Shown: in pieces, positions 1-13,500 of the stretch | Layout of the letters: each line of letters opens with the position of its first letter | Numbering within the stretch: the stretch's first letter is position 1 | Assembly: GCF_037975245.1 (NCBI RefSeq) | Contig: NC_092582.1 | Location: forward strand, 11,262,001-11,326,000 | Reading direction: 5' to 3' | Length of the DNA: 64,000 bases | From: Apostichopus japonicus | Lineage: Eukaryota > Echinodermata > Holothuroidea > Aspidochirotida > Stichopodidae | The notes under the pieces: model-generated | Told to the model about the DNA's origin: nothing | The model's database searches: none | Seen by the model: the letters and a program-made list of their open reading frames with translations, nothing else | Translations under genes and position numbers: made by a program

Positions 1-239
1 TATATTTAATTCAAACCTGCTATAAAGTGTGAGATATATATCAACGGTAAATAGTCAATCTTTAGCTGATAAGTCTCTCTCTTTGTTGGCCATATCTGTT
101 CCTGGTATAGTTAATGGACAACAAAATTAATGTTGATATGTTGTTGTAGGTTGTGTTTCTAAAAACATTTTCAGTTTTTGAGGAAAAAATGATTTATAAG
201 CATCTGTGAGTTTCATTAATTATTAAAGTGACTGGAATA
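1..239. other. no gene seen
   Basis: AT-rich flank of the transposon relic. I see no coding exon, repeat or RNA gene in it. Confidence 0.5.
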
Positions 240-1868
240 TTAAAGACCAACTATGGAGACATTTCGATGAACATAAAATCCCACCATTTTTCATGTATGT
301 AATCCTTAACTGACTCCAATCACATTGCTGTAATTAACTTTACCAATTTCGGACGTTAAATAAGTGAAAAATGGGACGAAAAGTCAGCTTCTATTTCAGA
401 CATTCCTGAAACATTCCTAAGACATCAGGTGACCATGTGACGTCAACGTTTGTATACCTCACTCACAACTATACTTTTAGTGTGTAAAGTCGTATACTTG
501 AGCTGCCAAAAACATCAACCATATTACTCCTTTTTCCTCAAAATGTCACAATTCTGTGTTGTTGGAGGTTGCAGTTAAACCTCATCCAACAAAAGCATCA
601 GCTTTTTTAGATTTCCGAGTAAAAGAACCGACGTAAAACGCCGCAGACTTTGGATCAATTTTTTGAGATCCACGCGGAAAGATTTTTCAGCACCCGGAGT
701 ATCTCATGCCCATGAGTCCACATGCATGACCCTGCTTCTGTGTATGCTGCAAATGTCTCATTCTGTGAAAATTATGTACTGTCGATAGCTGTGTCGGACC
801 ATGGTCGGACATAGCTAATGTGAAATTGACCGTAAACACGCCCTGGACGTCCTTACATGTAACATTATATCACGCAATTGACAGTACTATATTTACTGTA
901 AGAGATGACCGTATATACCGTGCCAAGGGTATAGCATTGTTAGTACATGTACGGTAGTTAGTTACAACTCTCGCCGGCGTTGGCTCACAGCATGTGTAAA
1001 TAGCCATGTTAGGATTTATCTATTTCATTTGTTGTATTCCAGTATCGTGAGTTCCTGATACATGTGTAATATTGTCCGTTCTGTTTATTCCGACATCTGC
1101 ATGGTCCAAGGAGTTGAATAAAAACGGTAGTATGTAGCGATCGGACGTTTTATTTCGTTAGTGACTGTCTTGTGATTGTGGGATGTTAGTACTGGGCAAG
1201 GCCTGTTTCAACTAGACCTAACTCTATGGAATTACACAGACTCACGGTAGATTTTCGCCCAGGATTGAACAAGAAACGTGGATCAGGATATTCACTGCTA
1301 AATTTGTTTATTGACAGGATACTTTTTCTGTGTTTGTATACTTTTGGATATTAAAACGAGTAAGTACTATGTAAGTATATTGTACCGTACGGACCTATTG
1401 ACGCTACGCTATGTAAAAGATGCCTCTATTTGAGTGGAAATTTTGCTAAGAAAATAAGCAATTTAACTAAAATTTCTGCTTATAATTGTCTTAAAACTTG
1501 TTGTTAACCTTCATGTGTTCTTGTTTTAAGCTAACAGCTTTTCAAACGCTCGAAATTGGAAATCAAAAACAGTACAATTGTTCGCTATCTGTGTACAAAA
1601 AGTGCCTATATCAGCGTTTGATTTTCGCGGTATACAAACAATGACGTCACACAGTGACCAGAGGCTCCTTTGGGTCAATCTCTGTTTTCAGACATTCCAG
1701 AGGTTCATGTCACGTGACTACCCAAAATGTCCATTTTCGTGGTCGTTTTTGATGGGTTATAGTAGGTTTTCGAAGATTATTTTTTACACATGTTGATTAT
1801 GGGTATGTAAACTCCTAAATTAATGGAAAATCTCAAGAAAAAAAATTGCCTCCATATTTGGTCTTTAA
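240..1868. mobile_element. TTAA-flanked DNA transposon relic with THAP fragment (Kolobok-like)
   Basis: Seen: the ends are inverted repeats, AGACCAACTATGGAGACA reading in from 244 and AGACCAAATATGGAGGCA reading in from 1864 on the other strand, each next to TTAA (240-243 and 1865-1868). The arms also share a subterminal motif in inverted orientation, GTGACGTCA followed by GTTTGTATACC (about 437-458 and 1633-1654). Between the arms lies a THAP-type coding fragment. Known: Kolobok elements make TTAA target-site duplications and their transposases carry THAP zinc fingers; P elements also have THAP but make 8-bp duplications. Inference: a 1,621-bp, internally deleted, dead Kolobok-like copy. No DDE catalytic region is recognisable inside. 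Confidence 0.7.
543..788 (+). pseudogene. THAP zinc-finger domain fragment, interrupted by a stop
   Basis: The frame opens with ATG at 543 and reads MSQFCVVGGCS, the classic THAP start with C-x4-C, then hits TAA at 576-578. Reading on in the same frame gives SISFFRFPSK and a basic RRRLWINFLRS segment with the THAP tryptophan. The closing C-x2-H and the AVPTIF-like end of the domain are missing, and the frame runs into TAG at 786. THAP domains bind DNA in cellular factors and in P- and Kolobok-type transposases. The surrounding inverted repeats point to a transposase remnant rather than a host gene. The nonsense codon and missing zinc ligands argue against function unless the stop falls outside a spliced exon. 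Confidence 0.65.
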
Positions 1869-2290
1869 GACTATTACACAGATCATTAGGTCAATTCCTC
1901 AGATGCAACACAAAACTCAAATGGAAAACATAATAGGCCATGTGGCAGAGTTTATAATTTATTTCAGTTCGCTGCAAGACCAAAGGGATTGACTATCAAA
2001 GAATATAATTATTAAAATGTTATTAAAACAACTATTTTACAAATCTTTCAAAATATTCCCACTTGTCGGAGTTGCATATCTTCATGGTAGGAAAATGCAA
2101 CCTAATTTATTCAATCTGTTCTTTCGGGAGCACACTCGGTTCTGCCTGACGTAAACGGACCCCAGGCCAAATCACGGTCGAATATATTGTACAGGTATTT
2201 TGCAATACTTCTCCCATCTTGCTACATCAAACTATGGCGTTTACCATAGTGTTGGAAAAGCCTGCTGAAGACGCAAGAAATTAGAATGTG

Positions 2291-2649
2291 TCTCTGATAT
2301 ATATCTTTTGGGTAGGTTACTGAAATCACTGAAGCCGTAAAGGTCATAAGGTACATAACTGTGTCAAAGAATAGAAAAAAATAGGTGGTCAGAGGGGGAG
2401 AATAATCAAAGAAAACTCCCAGATATGGCTTTTAAACTACAATTATTCTCCCAAACAGAGCACGATTTTTTCTCTGATATATATCTTTTGGGTAGGTTAC
2501 TGAAATCACTGAAACCGTAAAGGTCATAAGGTACATAACTGTGTCGAAGAATAGAAAAAAATAGGTGGTCAGAGGGGAGAATTATCAATGACAACTCCCA
2601 GATATGGCTTTTAAACTACAATTATTCTCCCAAACAGAGCACGATTTTT
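2291..2649. repeat. 180-bp direct tandem duplication
   Basis: Two nearly identical 180-bp units start at 2291 and 2471, both beginning TCTCTGATATATATCTTTTG, with only a few substitutions between them. No coding content is evident. Confidence 0.9.
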
Positions 2650-3175
2650 CATACAGTAGCTGCCTACGTGAGTTGTTCTAATTCACATGGATCTCTGTGA
2701 TATTAGCTTGATACTTGAGTGTTTTATCCCTTTCATCCCAAGTGAGCTAGAGTAATTAACGAAACGGGAAGTCGTTATCTCATTTATTTGCAAAGTATTT
2801 AAAGTGTAAAAATTTCAACCAGTTACATATGTATACCTACTTGGTGTACGTACTATAAGCAAGTCATCACTTTAAAAAAAAAGTGGGAAGGAAGTGTCTC
2901 CAATTTATTAACTGTTCCCACACCCAAGTAACACCTAAATGTACACAGTCCATCGACATAGGTATGTCGTAAAGATAAAAGCTAATTTTCATCTGCGGTA
3001 AAAATCATGCCCAAGCTTCTCGTTGATAATGTGTGAACTCAATTTAAATCCAGCTGTGCTTCCTGAATAATCTTTGTACATGGATACGCATGCATGAAGG
3101 TATTAAGTATATAATAGTTCTTTCACAATATTCATTTGCTGTCAACTTTGAAATTGTTGCATACCTTTTACTTAT

Positions 3176-3389
3176 AGTAATAGCTTAAATGAATGAAGGG
3201 TTCCGGAGTAAAACATTTTTAACACCTTGCTAGGGATGGCTAGGTTCTACTAGCTGACAGATATTTGTACAGTAATAGTTAAAAGGAAGTAATAGTTTAA
3301 ATGAATGAAGGGTTCCGGAATAAAATATTTTTAACACCTTGCTACCGATGGCTATAGGTTCTACTAGCTGACAGATATATGTACAGTAA
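3176..3389. repeat. 112-bp tandem duplication
   Basis: Two units start at 3176 and 3288 and share AAATGAATGAAGGGTTCCGG and, later, GACAGATAT. The second copy has minor indels. Noncoding. Confidence 0.85.
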
Positions 3390-5520
3390 GCTTACTATAG
3401 TACAGAGTTGGTGGTGGCATTATTAATGTACATTTCATCCTTGTTGGTTTCCTTGTGTGGGTATATCTTTGTTAGCATATATTTATGCACAACTGCATTG
3501 AATCAAAACAAGTTTTCGATGGTCTAAATTGGTGTGGTGAAACTCACAAATTTATGTCAATTTTGAGAATTATACATAAAAATTATCACAGACCCTTTCA
3601 ATATTCTTTAATGTAGAAGGGGACTCTTTAGCTACAGTACCTGTGCTGCTACATGTCAGCAAGTATTTTGTTTCCTCTGATACTGACAAAGGAAAATGAA
3701 AGTGAGAGACATAAATCTTATGAATTAAGAGGAAAGAGGACTTTTAGTTTACTCCTCTGTTCTTACCTGATTTTCACTCTAAACATACACTTTCCAAACT
3801 AACCATTGAACCTGCAATGATTAGTAATTAACATTTTGTACTGCAACCTTACCAACACAATTGCTAAATGTCACAGTCTGCTCATTTCTCTTCCTTCAAA
3901 ATCAATTTCCATCGGAAATTAAAACCTTCTCTTTTCCCAAGCAAATATTGCCACCTGGTTTAGTGGAATTGATATTTAAAGTCAATATAAAACTTAATTT
4001 ACAACATTGGTTTTTGTTTCTGTATATTTTTTTCCAACATTAATTGTGATAAAAAATTACCAATATGGCTGATTCACAAAAGGTTGTGCTCATACGGTAA
4101 CTATAATTTTGTTCTTATGTGAGAAGTTGAAAAGGGGGGGGGGTGGGTGGAGGCAGGTGTTAATTGTTCATCCAATACACCACTACACCCCATGTATGTA
4201 ATTGGAACCTGGTACTATAATTTTGTAGTGGAAAAATTAAGTTGAAAAAGTCGATGGTTTCATCAACCTCAGTAACACTTGTTTTTGCTTTTACTAATTT
4301 TATTGTCCCTTTAAAGCAAGTCTTGCTGGATACTGTAGTTCCATATAAATTAAATAATACTCTACATGGCTCTTAGTCTTGGCCAAGTTGTTTTTCATAC
4401 TCTTTATCTCGCGTGCAACTATACATGCCTCAGAGTCTGTTTCTGCCTACCAAGAATTGCTTGCCCACTGTATTTTACATGCCCAAGGATCTGTCAGATA
4501 CAAACGACTCGGACATTTCTCCAAAGAGGGGCGTGAACTTATACAAACCACAAAATCTCTATTCATATTATTGTTACGAAATTACTTGTCATGTGAGATC
4601 ATATTTCTTCTACAGTGACCACCTCGCAGTGTACAAACCAATCTAAGGCTAAGTGATTGTTCACTGCAGGAGCCAGCTAGGCTTGAATAAACATTTTGGG
4701 GGAAGTGGGCCCAATTGGCAAACCTGATTGGCTTCTTCGCTTTTCCAAAGCAAATCTGCCAAAATCAAAGGAAAACATAAGATAGCTTGGGAGAAATGTG
4801 CAAGCTAGACCCTAGTATCAATCTAAAGCGTTGCCGGGGGCGTTCTCTGGGCAATACAGCAAGTAGATATGGGAAAATAGCTAATTTGTGAAATATAGAG
4901 GTACACTAGGCTGTTCACACTTAGGGTCTTATCAAGACTACATGGCTCTCTGTATGCACTGCTCCTATATATGTCTGATAATGCACTTTATATACACTCA
5001 TTCTTACAGTTGTCCCCAGTGCAAAAATTGTTTATCCAAGCATCAGTGGACAGTAAAAAGATATTTACTTTACCGCAGAATTAACTTCCAGTAAACCTAC
5101 CCAGCTGCACCCTAGTTACTTGTGAATTATGGTGGATGGGTTCATATAAGCTCAGTGAACTGTTTATTCTGTTATTATTGCTGGGATCTGCCCATAGAAT
5201 GCAAGATTGCTTCATTTTATCACCACAAGTATGTATAGTTGTGCAACCTGTGTGATATGATGAATACAAAACTTTCCTAAGGCACAAACATTTGCGAATG
5301 TTTCATTCATGTAGTGCTAGCACTCATAAATTGTAAATTATTGTTATATGACCGTATGTGCACTGAGCAGCCTTATCGATCAAGGATGGGAAGGAGAACA
5401 TGGCAGCACTCAGGATATTGATCACAATTAATGTAAATTTTCCTGTTCTGTCAGTCACATATTATAGAAATCAGAAGTGGTCACATTAAATGGAAAGACT
5501 GGAATGTTACAATTTAATTT

Positions 5521-5695
5521 AATTTATTAATCTACATTAAAATAATGCAAGTTTTTGTAGACATATTACTTTTCTCTGTCAATTTGTGAGTGAAATAATT
5601 TATAAAAATAATTTATAAATCTACATTAAAAAAATGCAAATTTTTGTAGACATATTACTTTTCTCTGTCAATTTGTGAGTGAAATAATTTATAAA
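5521..5695. repeat. about 90-bp tandem duplication
   Basis: Two AT-rich copies, from about 5521 and about 5611, share TTTTTGTAGACATATTACTT and end in AATAATTTATAAAAA. Noncoding. Confidence 0.85.
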
Positions 5696-7229
5696 AAAAA
5701 CACACATTTTTAGCTGAATCGCTGTGGTGACATCATTCACTCTGCTGTTGCCAGGAACATTCGCAAAATATCACCAAATGTAAAAAAATTCTAATTTTCG
5801 CCACACAAAATGCTTTGAGGGTGTGGTTTATACTATATATAATGATGGAAGAATTTTGTTCTGCCCTCTTTCTGACCTCAGTTGTGAATATTCATTGATT
5901 TCCAAACAGTGGATCGAGCTAATGAGTTTGCAAGATTTGAAAACTTGATGTCGTTATCTTACGTTCTTCATAATTTCAATGAAAGTCAGTCATATTAACG
6001 ACTTGATCAGGCATTAAAGGTAACGTGTGATTGATTCACTGCAATTGTGTAACGGCTTGCAGGTCCAAACTAAACACTGATTCCAACTTTAAGCAATCAA
6101 CTTTAAGTTGCTGGAACATTCCTTTAACTATCAGTAAATATATTGGATTAAGAGCTGTCTAAGAACCATCTTGGATTGTGCTACTGTATGTAGCCTTAGG
6201 GAGATATATGCTTTGAAAAGTACGTACCTCGAAAGCAAAAGTAATATACTGACAGTTGTACTGTGTTGCAATTTTTCAACCTGATTTGGGTAACATTTAG
6301 CCAATCAAATGTCACATGCAGGTGGCTGTTGGAGAATGTTTTTTTTGAAAATTTGTGGTAGAATGAGAGTTGAAGTTTTTTTGGCATTCATTTTTTTCTT
6401 TTTCCCTATGTCCTAGTTTGGTGTAGTGTCGCTGACATTTTGAAATGTATGTATAGACGACTCTAAACCTTTTTCTCCATCTTTCTTGTCAGAAAGATTA
6501 CCAGAACTCAGTTAAATATGTTGGTTTACATATATATTCACAAGCCTTGAGAAAAAAGCACAAAATACTGGATGCTGCAGGACATTATTGCAAAACGTGA
6601 AAGTAATTTACATCATCTTCTCGTTCTCAATGAGCTTGTATTTATGCCAGTTTTGAGTACGCATGGGAGAAGCGGAAAAAGGGTGTCACATGACACCGCA
6701 GTAAACTAAGTCCTTTAGATCCTCGCAACCTTTTTAAATCTCGAGTGCATGCTCACATATAATTCAAATGTTAAGGGGGGAAAGGTATATGGGTTGAACT
6801 TACTTAAGTATATATGTGAAGCCGTTTGTGACTTTATTCCGAAGTGGCTCTTCGTTGAATGTGATCGTACATTCTACTCCTGTACATTTGACCCAGAGTC
6901 TGAGGCCAAGGGCTCTTCAAACAAACGCAATGCACCTACTTAATTTCCTGTGGAGATAACAGAAGTATTTTCGACTGTGAATATATATACATGTATTTAT
7001 TTAAACTGTGGTGGTGTCAAAATGCGAGGGGCATGAAAAATTCAGGACAATCGTCATGACGACACAGATTCGGCTACACATTGTTTGACAAGTACAGCCG
7101 ATTTCTTTGACTTTCTTGGCACGGTGTCTATTGTAATGTATAATATGCCATCTCCATGAAAAGATCTTGCTATTGATGCCTCTGTAGAATAGAGAAGAAA
7201 TCAGTTGAAAACCACTGTAAATTTGTATG

Positions 7230-7538
7230 ATAGATGGCAGGCCCGTAGCCAAGGAGTGGGGGGCGAAGGGGGCATCCGCCCCCCCTTGAGCATATTTTAT
7301 ATATTTTTTTTTAATGTTTTTATGATATCTCTAGTATTTTCAAAAGAGAAAATGCTAAGATGCAACTTACAAGGCCTGAGAAGTGCCATTTCCAGCGATC
7401 TGGGAGGCATTTTCAGCCAAAATTTTCTTGTACGCTTCGCGCCAACCATCGTGGCGCTACGCTTAGATAGTTTACAATGCCGAATCTACAGTTTCGCCCC
7501 TCCCTTGGCAAATTCCTGGCTACGCGCCTGATAGATGG
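7230..7538. mobile_element. hAT-type MITE, copy 1 (293 bp)
   Basis: Seen: the element runs 7238-7530, begins CAGGCCCGTAGCCAAGG and ends as the inverse of CAGGCGCGTAGCCAGG. It is flanked by the perfect 8-bp duplication ATAGATGG (7230-7237 and 7531-7538). An 8-bp target duplication with CAGG-type termini is typical of the hAT superfamily. It is too short to encode a transposase, so it is a nonautonomous element. Internal stretches rich in G and C just inside the ends recur in the copy at 42883-43186. Confidence 0.85.
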
Positions 7539-10500
7539 AAGCTTTAAAAAGTTAATATTCATCATGATATTTGGGAGGTATAACTTACTGAAAGACCTAT
7601 ATTTTGGAAAATCATAGATCAAACACGGCCTGTTAAGCAGGAAAATAATATGCTCTAAAGGGAGATATTTGCACATTGGTTCGGGTGTCTTCATGGTTTT
7701 CACCAATATATATGCATACCATATTGAATCATGTATGGTATCGTACATATAGTTATTTCAAGAAAATGAAGTTTTCTTCTGTTTCCAGCCTATAATTGCA
7801 AAATCTTTTACATTGTCTGTTATTGCTCGTATTTTGAAGAAAAGTTGTAATAGCCAGTACACATTTTTTTTCAAGTTTAAAAAAGCAACAAATATTGATT
7901 GGATTTCCTGCCTTCTATGCCAACGAGAATTGTCCTGAGATATTAACAGTCTCCTGAGGAGTTATAGATAGAGGTGATGAGAGCAGTAGCTCTTTACTCT
8001 ATTAGCCTATTTTTTTTCTTACAATGAATGAGGGAATTTGAGCTGACATTTTCAGATCATCAGAGATGATTCAGATATATATATATATGGCCCAGCAGAA
8101 TGATTAATAACTCCCAATGTGTCTTTCAAGTGGCTGTAGATTCTGCATTCACTCCATTTTGAAGAAATAAATTCAGGAGTGAACTACATGTGAACCAGTG
8201 CCAACTGCAAGAGACAAGAAAGTGGGGGGGGCAGAAGGTGGGTGGGTGAGGAGATGGGGGAGTTGAAGAAAAAACATGCATAGGTTCATTTACTATGCTG
8301 AATTCCTACAGTGTCTAATTCTCACAACATGTACACTTTGAGACATACTGTGTTAATGTAGTCCGGTTACCTTTTAACTGTGGCTTGAACTAAGTAACAG
8401 TAAATGCCTATTTTACAAAATCTCTTTCATGTTAAAAATTAAAAATTTATTGATTCATAGAATAAGTTATTGCATGCTTGAGCTAGCCTTAACATTTCTT
8501 AAGACTACCTGGCTAGATCTGAGTGCACATGTATAGGAGACAAGTTAGTATCATCATTCATAAATTCCCAGACCGGTATAAGTTTCTGAAATAACGAGAC
8601 TGATGCCCTTTAAGATGCAACACCATCCCTGAGCTACAGTAACATACAGCTTCCTGAAAGTTTTCAGAATTCCAGGCCTGCAGAATTCCACAAATTTCAA
8701 GTTTCAAGTTTAACTTGAAATTTGTGAAATTCGGGGAATAGCCTGCACTTACCTAAAAAAATGGCATTGCATCAAAACGGTCCTAGCTAAAAAAGAAATC
8801 AACACTGGCATTTTTCTTTGATTAATTGCAAAAGTAATAACTAAGTATCTACTAGCAGAATTATGAAAGTGCCTTTTTCTCTAAATGCTAAAACATGTGA
8901 AATCCACTGTCTTTAGTTTCTTGGTTATAGTTTGAGAACAGGATATCAATTCTTGCCAAGTCTGTAATAAGAGTAAGCTAGGCCACTGCTTAAAATAGCT
9001 CTTATCATTTACTGTACAATCATGCATGCGCATTTAAATTTCTCTGTGGCTACAGTATAGGCCTATATGGAACTGACAGGTCAAGGGAAGCAAGCAATCA
9101 CTTTTAATGATATTATTCAATCTTGAACCATTCTCATAATCAGGTAATTCCTTCCTCCTTGTTGAGGAATGGATGTTAATGTTGATCCATGCCTGGAAGC
9201 TTTAGCTATAAGTCATTGGATCAGGTGTACACTGGCAATTGACTTCCGATGGAGCCATTTAAACACCCAGGGGCCCTTCCATAGATTAGCTAGATGTCTT
9301 TCTGCATCGATCCAGGGGTCATTTATTCAGTGTAGCAACAGTTTCTATAGTGAACTTTACTGATTTTGGGTTTTTCTACTGATGTATCGAGGCCTGTCAG
9401 TATGAAGTTTGTCCACAGTATAAACTGTTAACTATTAATTTAATAGCTGAATGTAACAGGAAACATGTCATAGAATGTACAGGGAACCCCCCTCCCCCCC
9501 ACCCCACCCGACTACTAAATGGTGTTGTTTGATATAATACATTAGATTATAAAAATTTACTAGCTCTGGTAATTTTCTCAGGCCTTGTTTACATTAAGAC
9601 CGCAAGCACGCTGTTGAACCATGTCTGAGCTCGGTGTGTGAAATTTGTAATATATACGTATATATAGTACATGCATGTATAATTGTGTACATTTTATTAC
9701 TTGGGATATCTAACTCATAGTTACTTACTAATGTTGAAGAAAATATGTAAATTAGCTATATTAGTGAAAGATTATTCAGCTTCAGGAAAAGAAAGATCTG
9801 CCAATTATATTAATTATACGACTGGAACAAATAATTGAATTAACTAATTGATTGAATTTCATTGCACAAATGGATGTAGGCTACCTTTTTGATGACTTTT
9901 TCAAGAGGGGACAACAAATTATACTGATTCATCTTTCTGCAGAGTGACTATTCTCTGCTATGAATAAGACATGTTTTAGTATACATATCAATGGATAGAA
10001 CGTATTTCATTTTTAACGATTGACTCGATCATGCACGAGACATTGCATGAGGATTTAGTTGCTATATATATATACAGTAACAGTACTCTGCATGCAATTT
10101 AGGTTGTAACATGTATCTGAAATACTGTACCTATACTGTGGTATAAAAGCATGATACAAAATGATGATACGCTAGTCGGTTTAGATTGCAATAACTCAAC
10201 AGTTTTGACATCTTTGATAGGAAAAGATTATTTGGTGCTATATAGCAAATGTGCAAATCTGTATCATACGTAACCGGATATGAGAGATCAAGGAACTGTA
10301 TAATGAATTTTCAGAAACATATCTGACTGTATATGTGAAGTTGTATAGTGGCAACTGTTGAGGTTCCAGAGAACTTTGCACAGTAACAGTAACTCCCTGT
10401 ATGCTCAAAGAAATTCTTAATTCTTCTCAAATTGTCAATTATTGTTTTTTTTTTTTCATTTGATCCAAATACTCCTCTTTTTAAATATATATACTGTATC

Positions 10501-13500
10501 TGTACTTCAAATGTCTGCAGTAAGAATATGCAGGGAATTAAAGATGTATATGTGCCTACATCGGTAATTTTTGCAAGCTGAAATTTGAGGGCAATATAGT
10601 GTATGTAAGTTAGGTTATATCTGTTTATAGCATATACATACAGTTGTCATAATCCGAGCATATGTATTGCTTCCATGCATCTACTAGGATTATATACATG
10701 CAGTTCAGTGCTCTAAAGTTAATCATAGATCTTATATATGTATCCTTGAAGCATGTTTTGTTCCTTTGAGCTTTAGCTCCTCGTCCAATGAACTTATAAA
10801 AGAACCCTTTTGCTTTCAGGGATGGGGGGAAACTTAGGCAATATACCCTGGGAGTCAGCTTAGGGATCAACAAAAATGGCTATTTCAATAAATGATTCAT
10901 GTCCTCTTTAAACTTTAAGAGCTTTCTGTCAAAGAAAATCCTTCACAGCTTTGAAACCAAAATTAAAGCATCCATAAGTCATGTCAGCGGTATAACTTGC
11001 TTCCATCCTCTTGCAAGCTGTGGTTTTTAGTATGCGAGTGTTTCATGTCTGTGGGTATGTTTTCAAATAGGTCCATTCATACAGCCAGTGAGCTGTGCAA
11101 AATGATGCTGGTTCTTTGGATGGGAGATTTGGGACAGGAAAGAGGGAACTGGAAACCACAAAAATATCAAAGTTCAGGTACATGTGGACATATTTTAAAA
11201 TTTGGACAAATTAAGTGAGATAAGACTATAAGAGGGGGGGGGGGTGGGGGGGGAGGGGGGTGTGGATCAATCCTTTACCCCTTTACCTCTGGCAGTCATG
11301 TAGTACAATAATACTGTTCAAGTAGAATAACTTAAAGTAGCTTTCAAACTTGACAAGTTTCATTTGATTATGTACAGCTATGGTCCATGGATATCTAACG
11401 GTTTATTCTATATATGTATACAGTATATATCTTAAGATCAAAACATCAATATAGCCAAGAAACTAGCAAACAACAGTTTAAAGGTAGAATCTGAATGAAC
11501 ATGCACAGTGTGGGATATTGCATATATATGTCACAAAACTGTCTGAGATACAAGTTTTGACAGATTTCCTTAGAACTCTCCATGATAATTAATTGCTAAG
11601 TATGAAGCTTTCAGCCAATCGAATTGTCAAAATATTGCAAGCTAAATATTTGAATATGCATAGATTATCTTAATTACAAACATGTTAACAGTTATATCAA
11701 TGAAAGTTCTCATGTCCCAGTTCCCCTCTTGCTTGTTGTAATAGCTTTTTTTCCTGTTGACCTTTTGACCTGTCTGCGATCACTTCTAAAATCTTGTTTC
11801 TTCTCTGCATGGTTTGAACACCTGCTTCCTTAGGGAAACAGACAGTGACCCATTGAGCTAAACCCTTTGAAAATTTGAAAGATAGTAAATGTGAATTCAG
11901 TGTGTATTATCTGCCTAATTTTAAGTTTTCTGTGAACTTCAACATGAAAGTTGGCAGGGCTCAATTACATATTAAAAATTGGTTCCCGAAAGGGAAAACT
12001 ATAGAGTCACTATATACCGACCATGTGATCAAAATTGTGAGGGGCAACCATGGATTGCCAAGTCGGCAATAACTATAACATGGATTGCAAAATCGGTACT
12101 TACTATCACGGTTAGGTTTCGTCAAGCAAGGCAATATACAGAAACGCTGTACTCAAAGCCGAAGACTTTGTTGGTACAAATCCTTTGGTGAGCAACTGCA
12201 GACTGTCATTTGCCAATGAATCATCAGGTCACACAATGGAGTCTATGCGTGCTAAGTTCTTCAATACCGCCCTCATTGACTTCTTGGGAAACATTTCATA
12301 CTGTAATTTTGATTTACTTAACTCAATTAGCATCAAGCTGGTACCCATGCATCTGCCATCAATCTACATATGCTCTCCAATCAATGTGGCCTGTCCATGC
12401 AGCTGAATGTAACTTCCCTGCATGCATCAGAAAATTCAGTATTTACGCGAGTTGAGTAATGACTTGAGTTAAGTTTAAAGCACTGCAGAGTGTTGTATAT
12501 TTATGTTTCATTTCACATATACAGAAAGAAAATTAATTGCAAGAATTTGAGCCGATAAATTTTCCCAATTGCAGTCGAGTAACTCTTCTGACAGAATTTA
12601 TTTTGCTCCTCTCTTACCTGTCTCCCCTCAACATCTGCACTTTCCTATCAACCTTATCCACACTAGTGGAACATTTTAGCACTGCGCCTTCACTATCCGG
12701 ACACTGCCAACTTCCTCTTCTTTTTGAATCTACCATTGACAGGACCTAATGGACTTGTTAATTAATCTTTTAGTGAAGAAAGCTTACATATTCCAGATGT
12801 GTAAGCCACTGCAGTTATATACATTTAGCAAGGTAATTGTCACAAACTTTATGCTCAAAGGAGCCTGAAAATGATCGCAAAACCACTTTGAATATTTGAA
12901 ATTTAACGTACAGTACATCAAAGTTTCTCACGTGAAACAACCTTTAACAGAATTAACATACAATTTTTGGGGACTCAAATTTTTTTTTGTATTGGCATAA
13001 CTAATTACAGTAATAACTCACTATAATTAGGCCAATTCAGTGGTTGTACTGACTATCTCAAATTATTTGTTAAAATATTGCACTACCGTACTGCAATGAA
13101 TTATTTTTAACATGGCTTAGTTGCTCAGAATAAATCATTTCTGTAAACTGTAAATTTAGCAGCAATTAAGCCAATGATTTTCTAATGTAGCTATGTTTCT
13201 TCAAATTTTTGCTACAGAAATATATATATGCAAATAAGCATATATATGCAAATAAGCAGACTAGCTTCCAAATGGCATCACATTTTAAATTGTCTTTATT
13301 GCCATTTTAAATACTCTTTCTTATGAGTTGTATATCTATCATTTAATTTTTTGTATCTTTCAACTAGAGGTAGACATTGAATTACAAATGGGTGAACGCG
13401 ACACTGATCATTTGTTCGGTGTCTGTCTGGTTCTAATAATATTGACCTATCCGGAGCAACAAGACATTTTGTCCTCGAGCGGATGTCAGATAACATCATT

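Larger units (their letters stand above)
1869..7229. other. no gene recognised; three tandem duplications only
   Basis: The open frames here are all under 90 codons, lack recognisable domains and overlap one another at random, as expected in AT-rich DNA. Apart from the three tandem duplications listed separately and a G-rich tract at 4134-4153, I see no feature. Confidence 0.5.
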
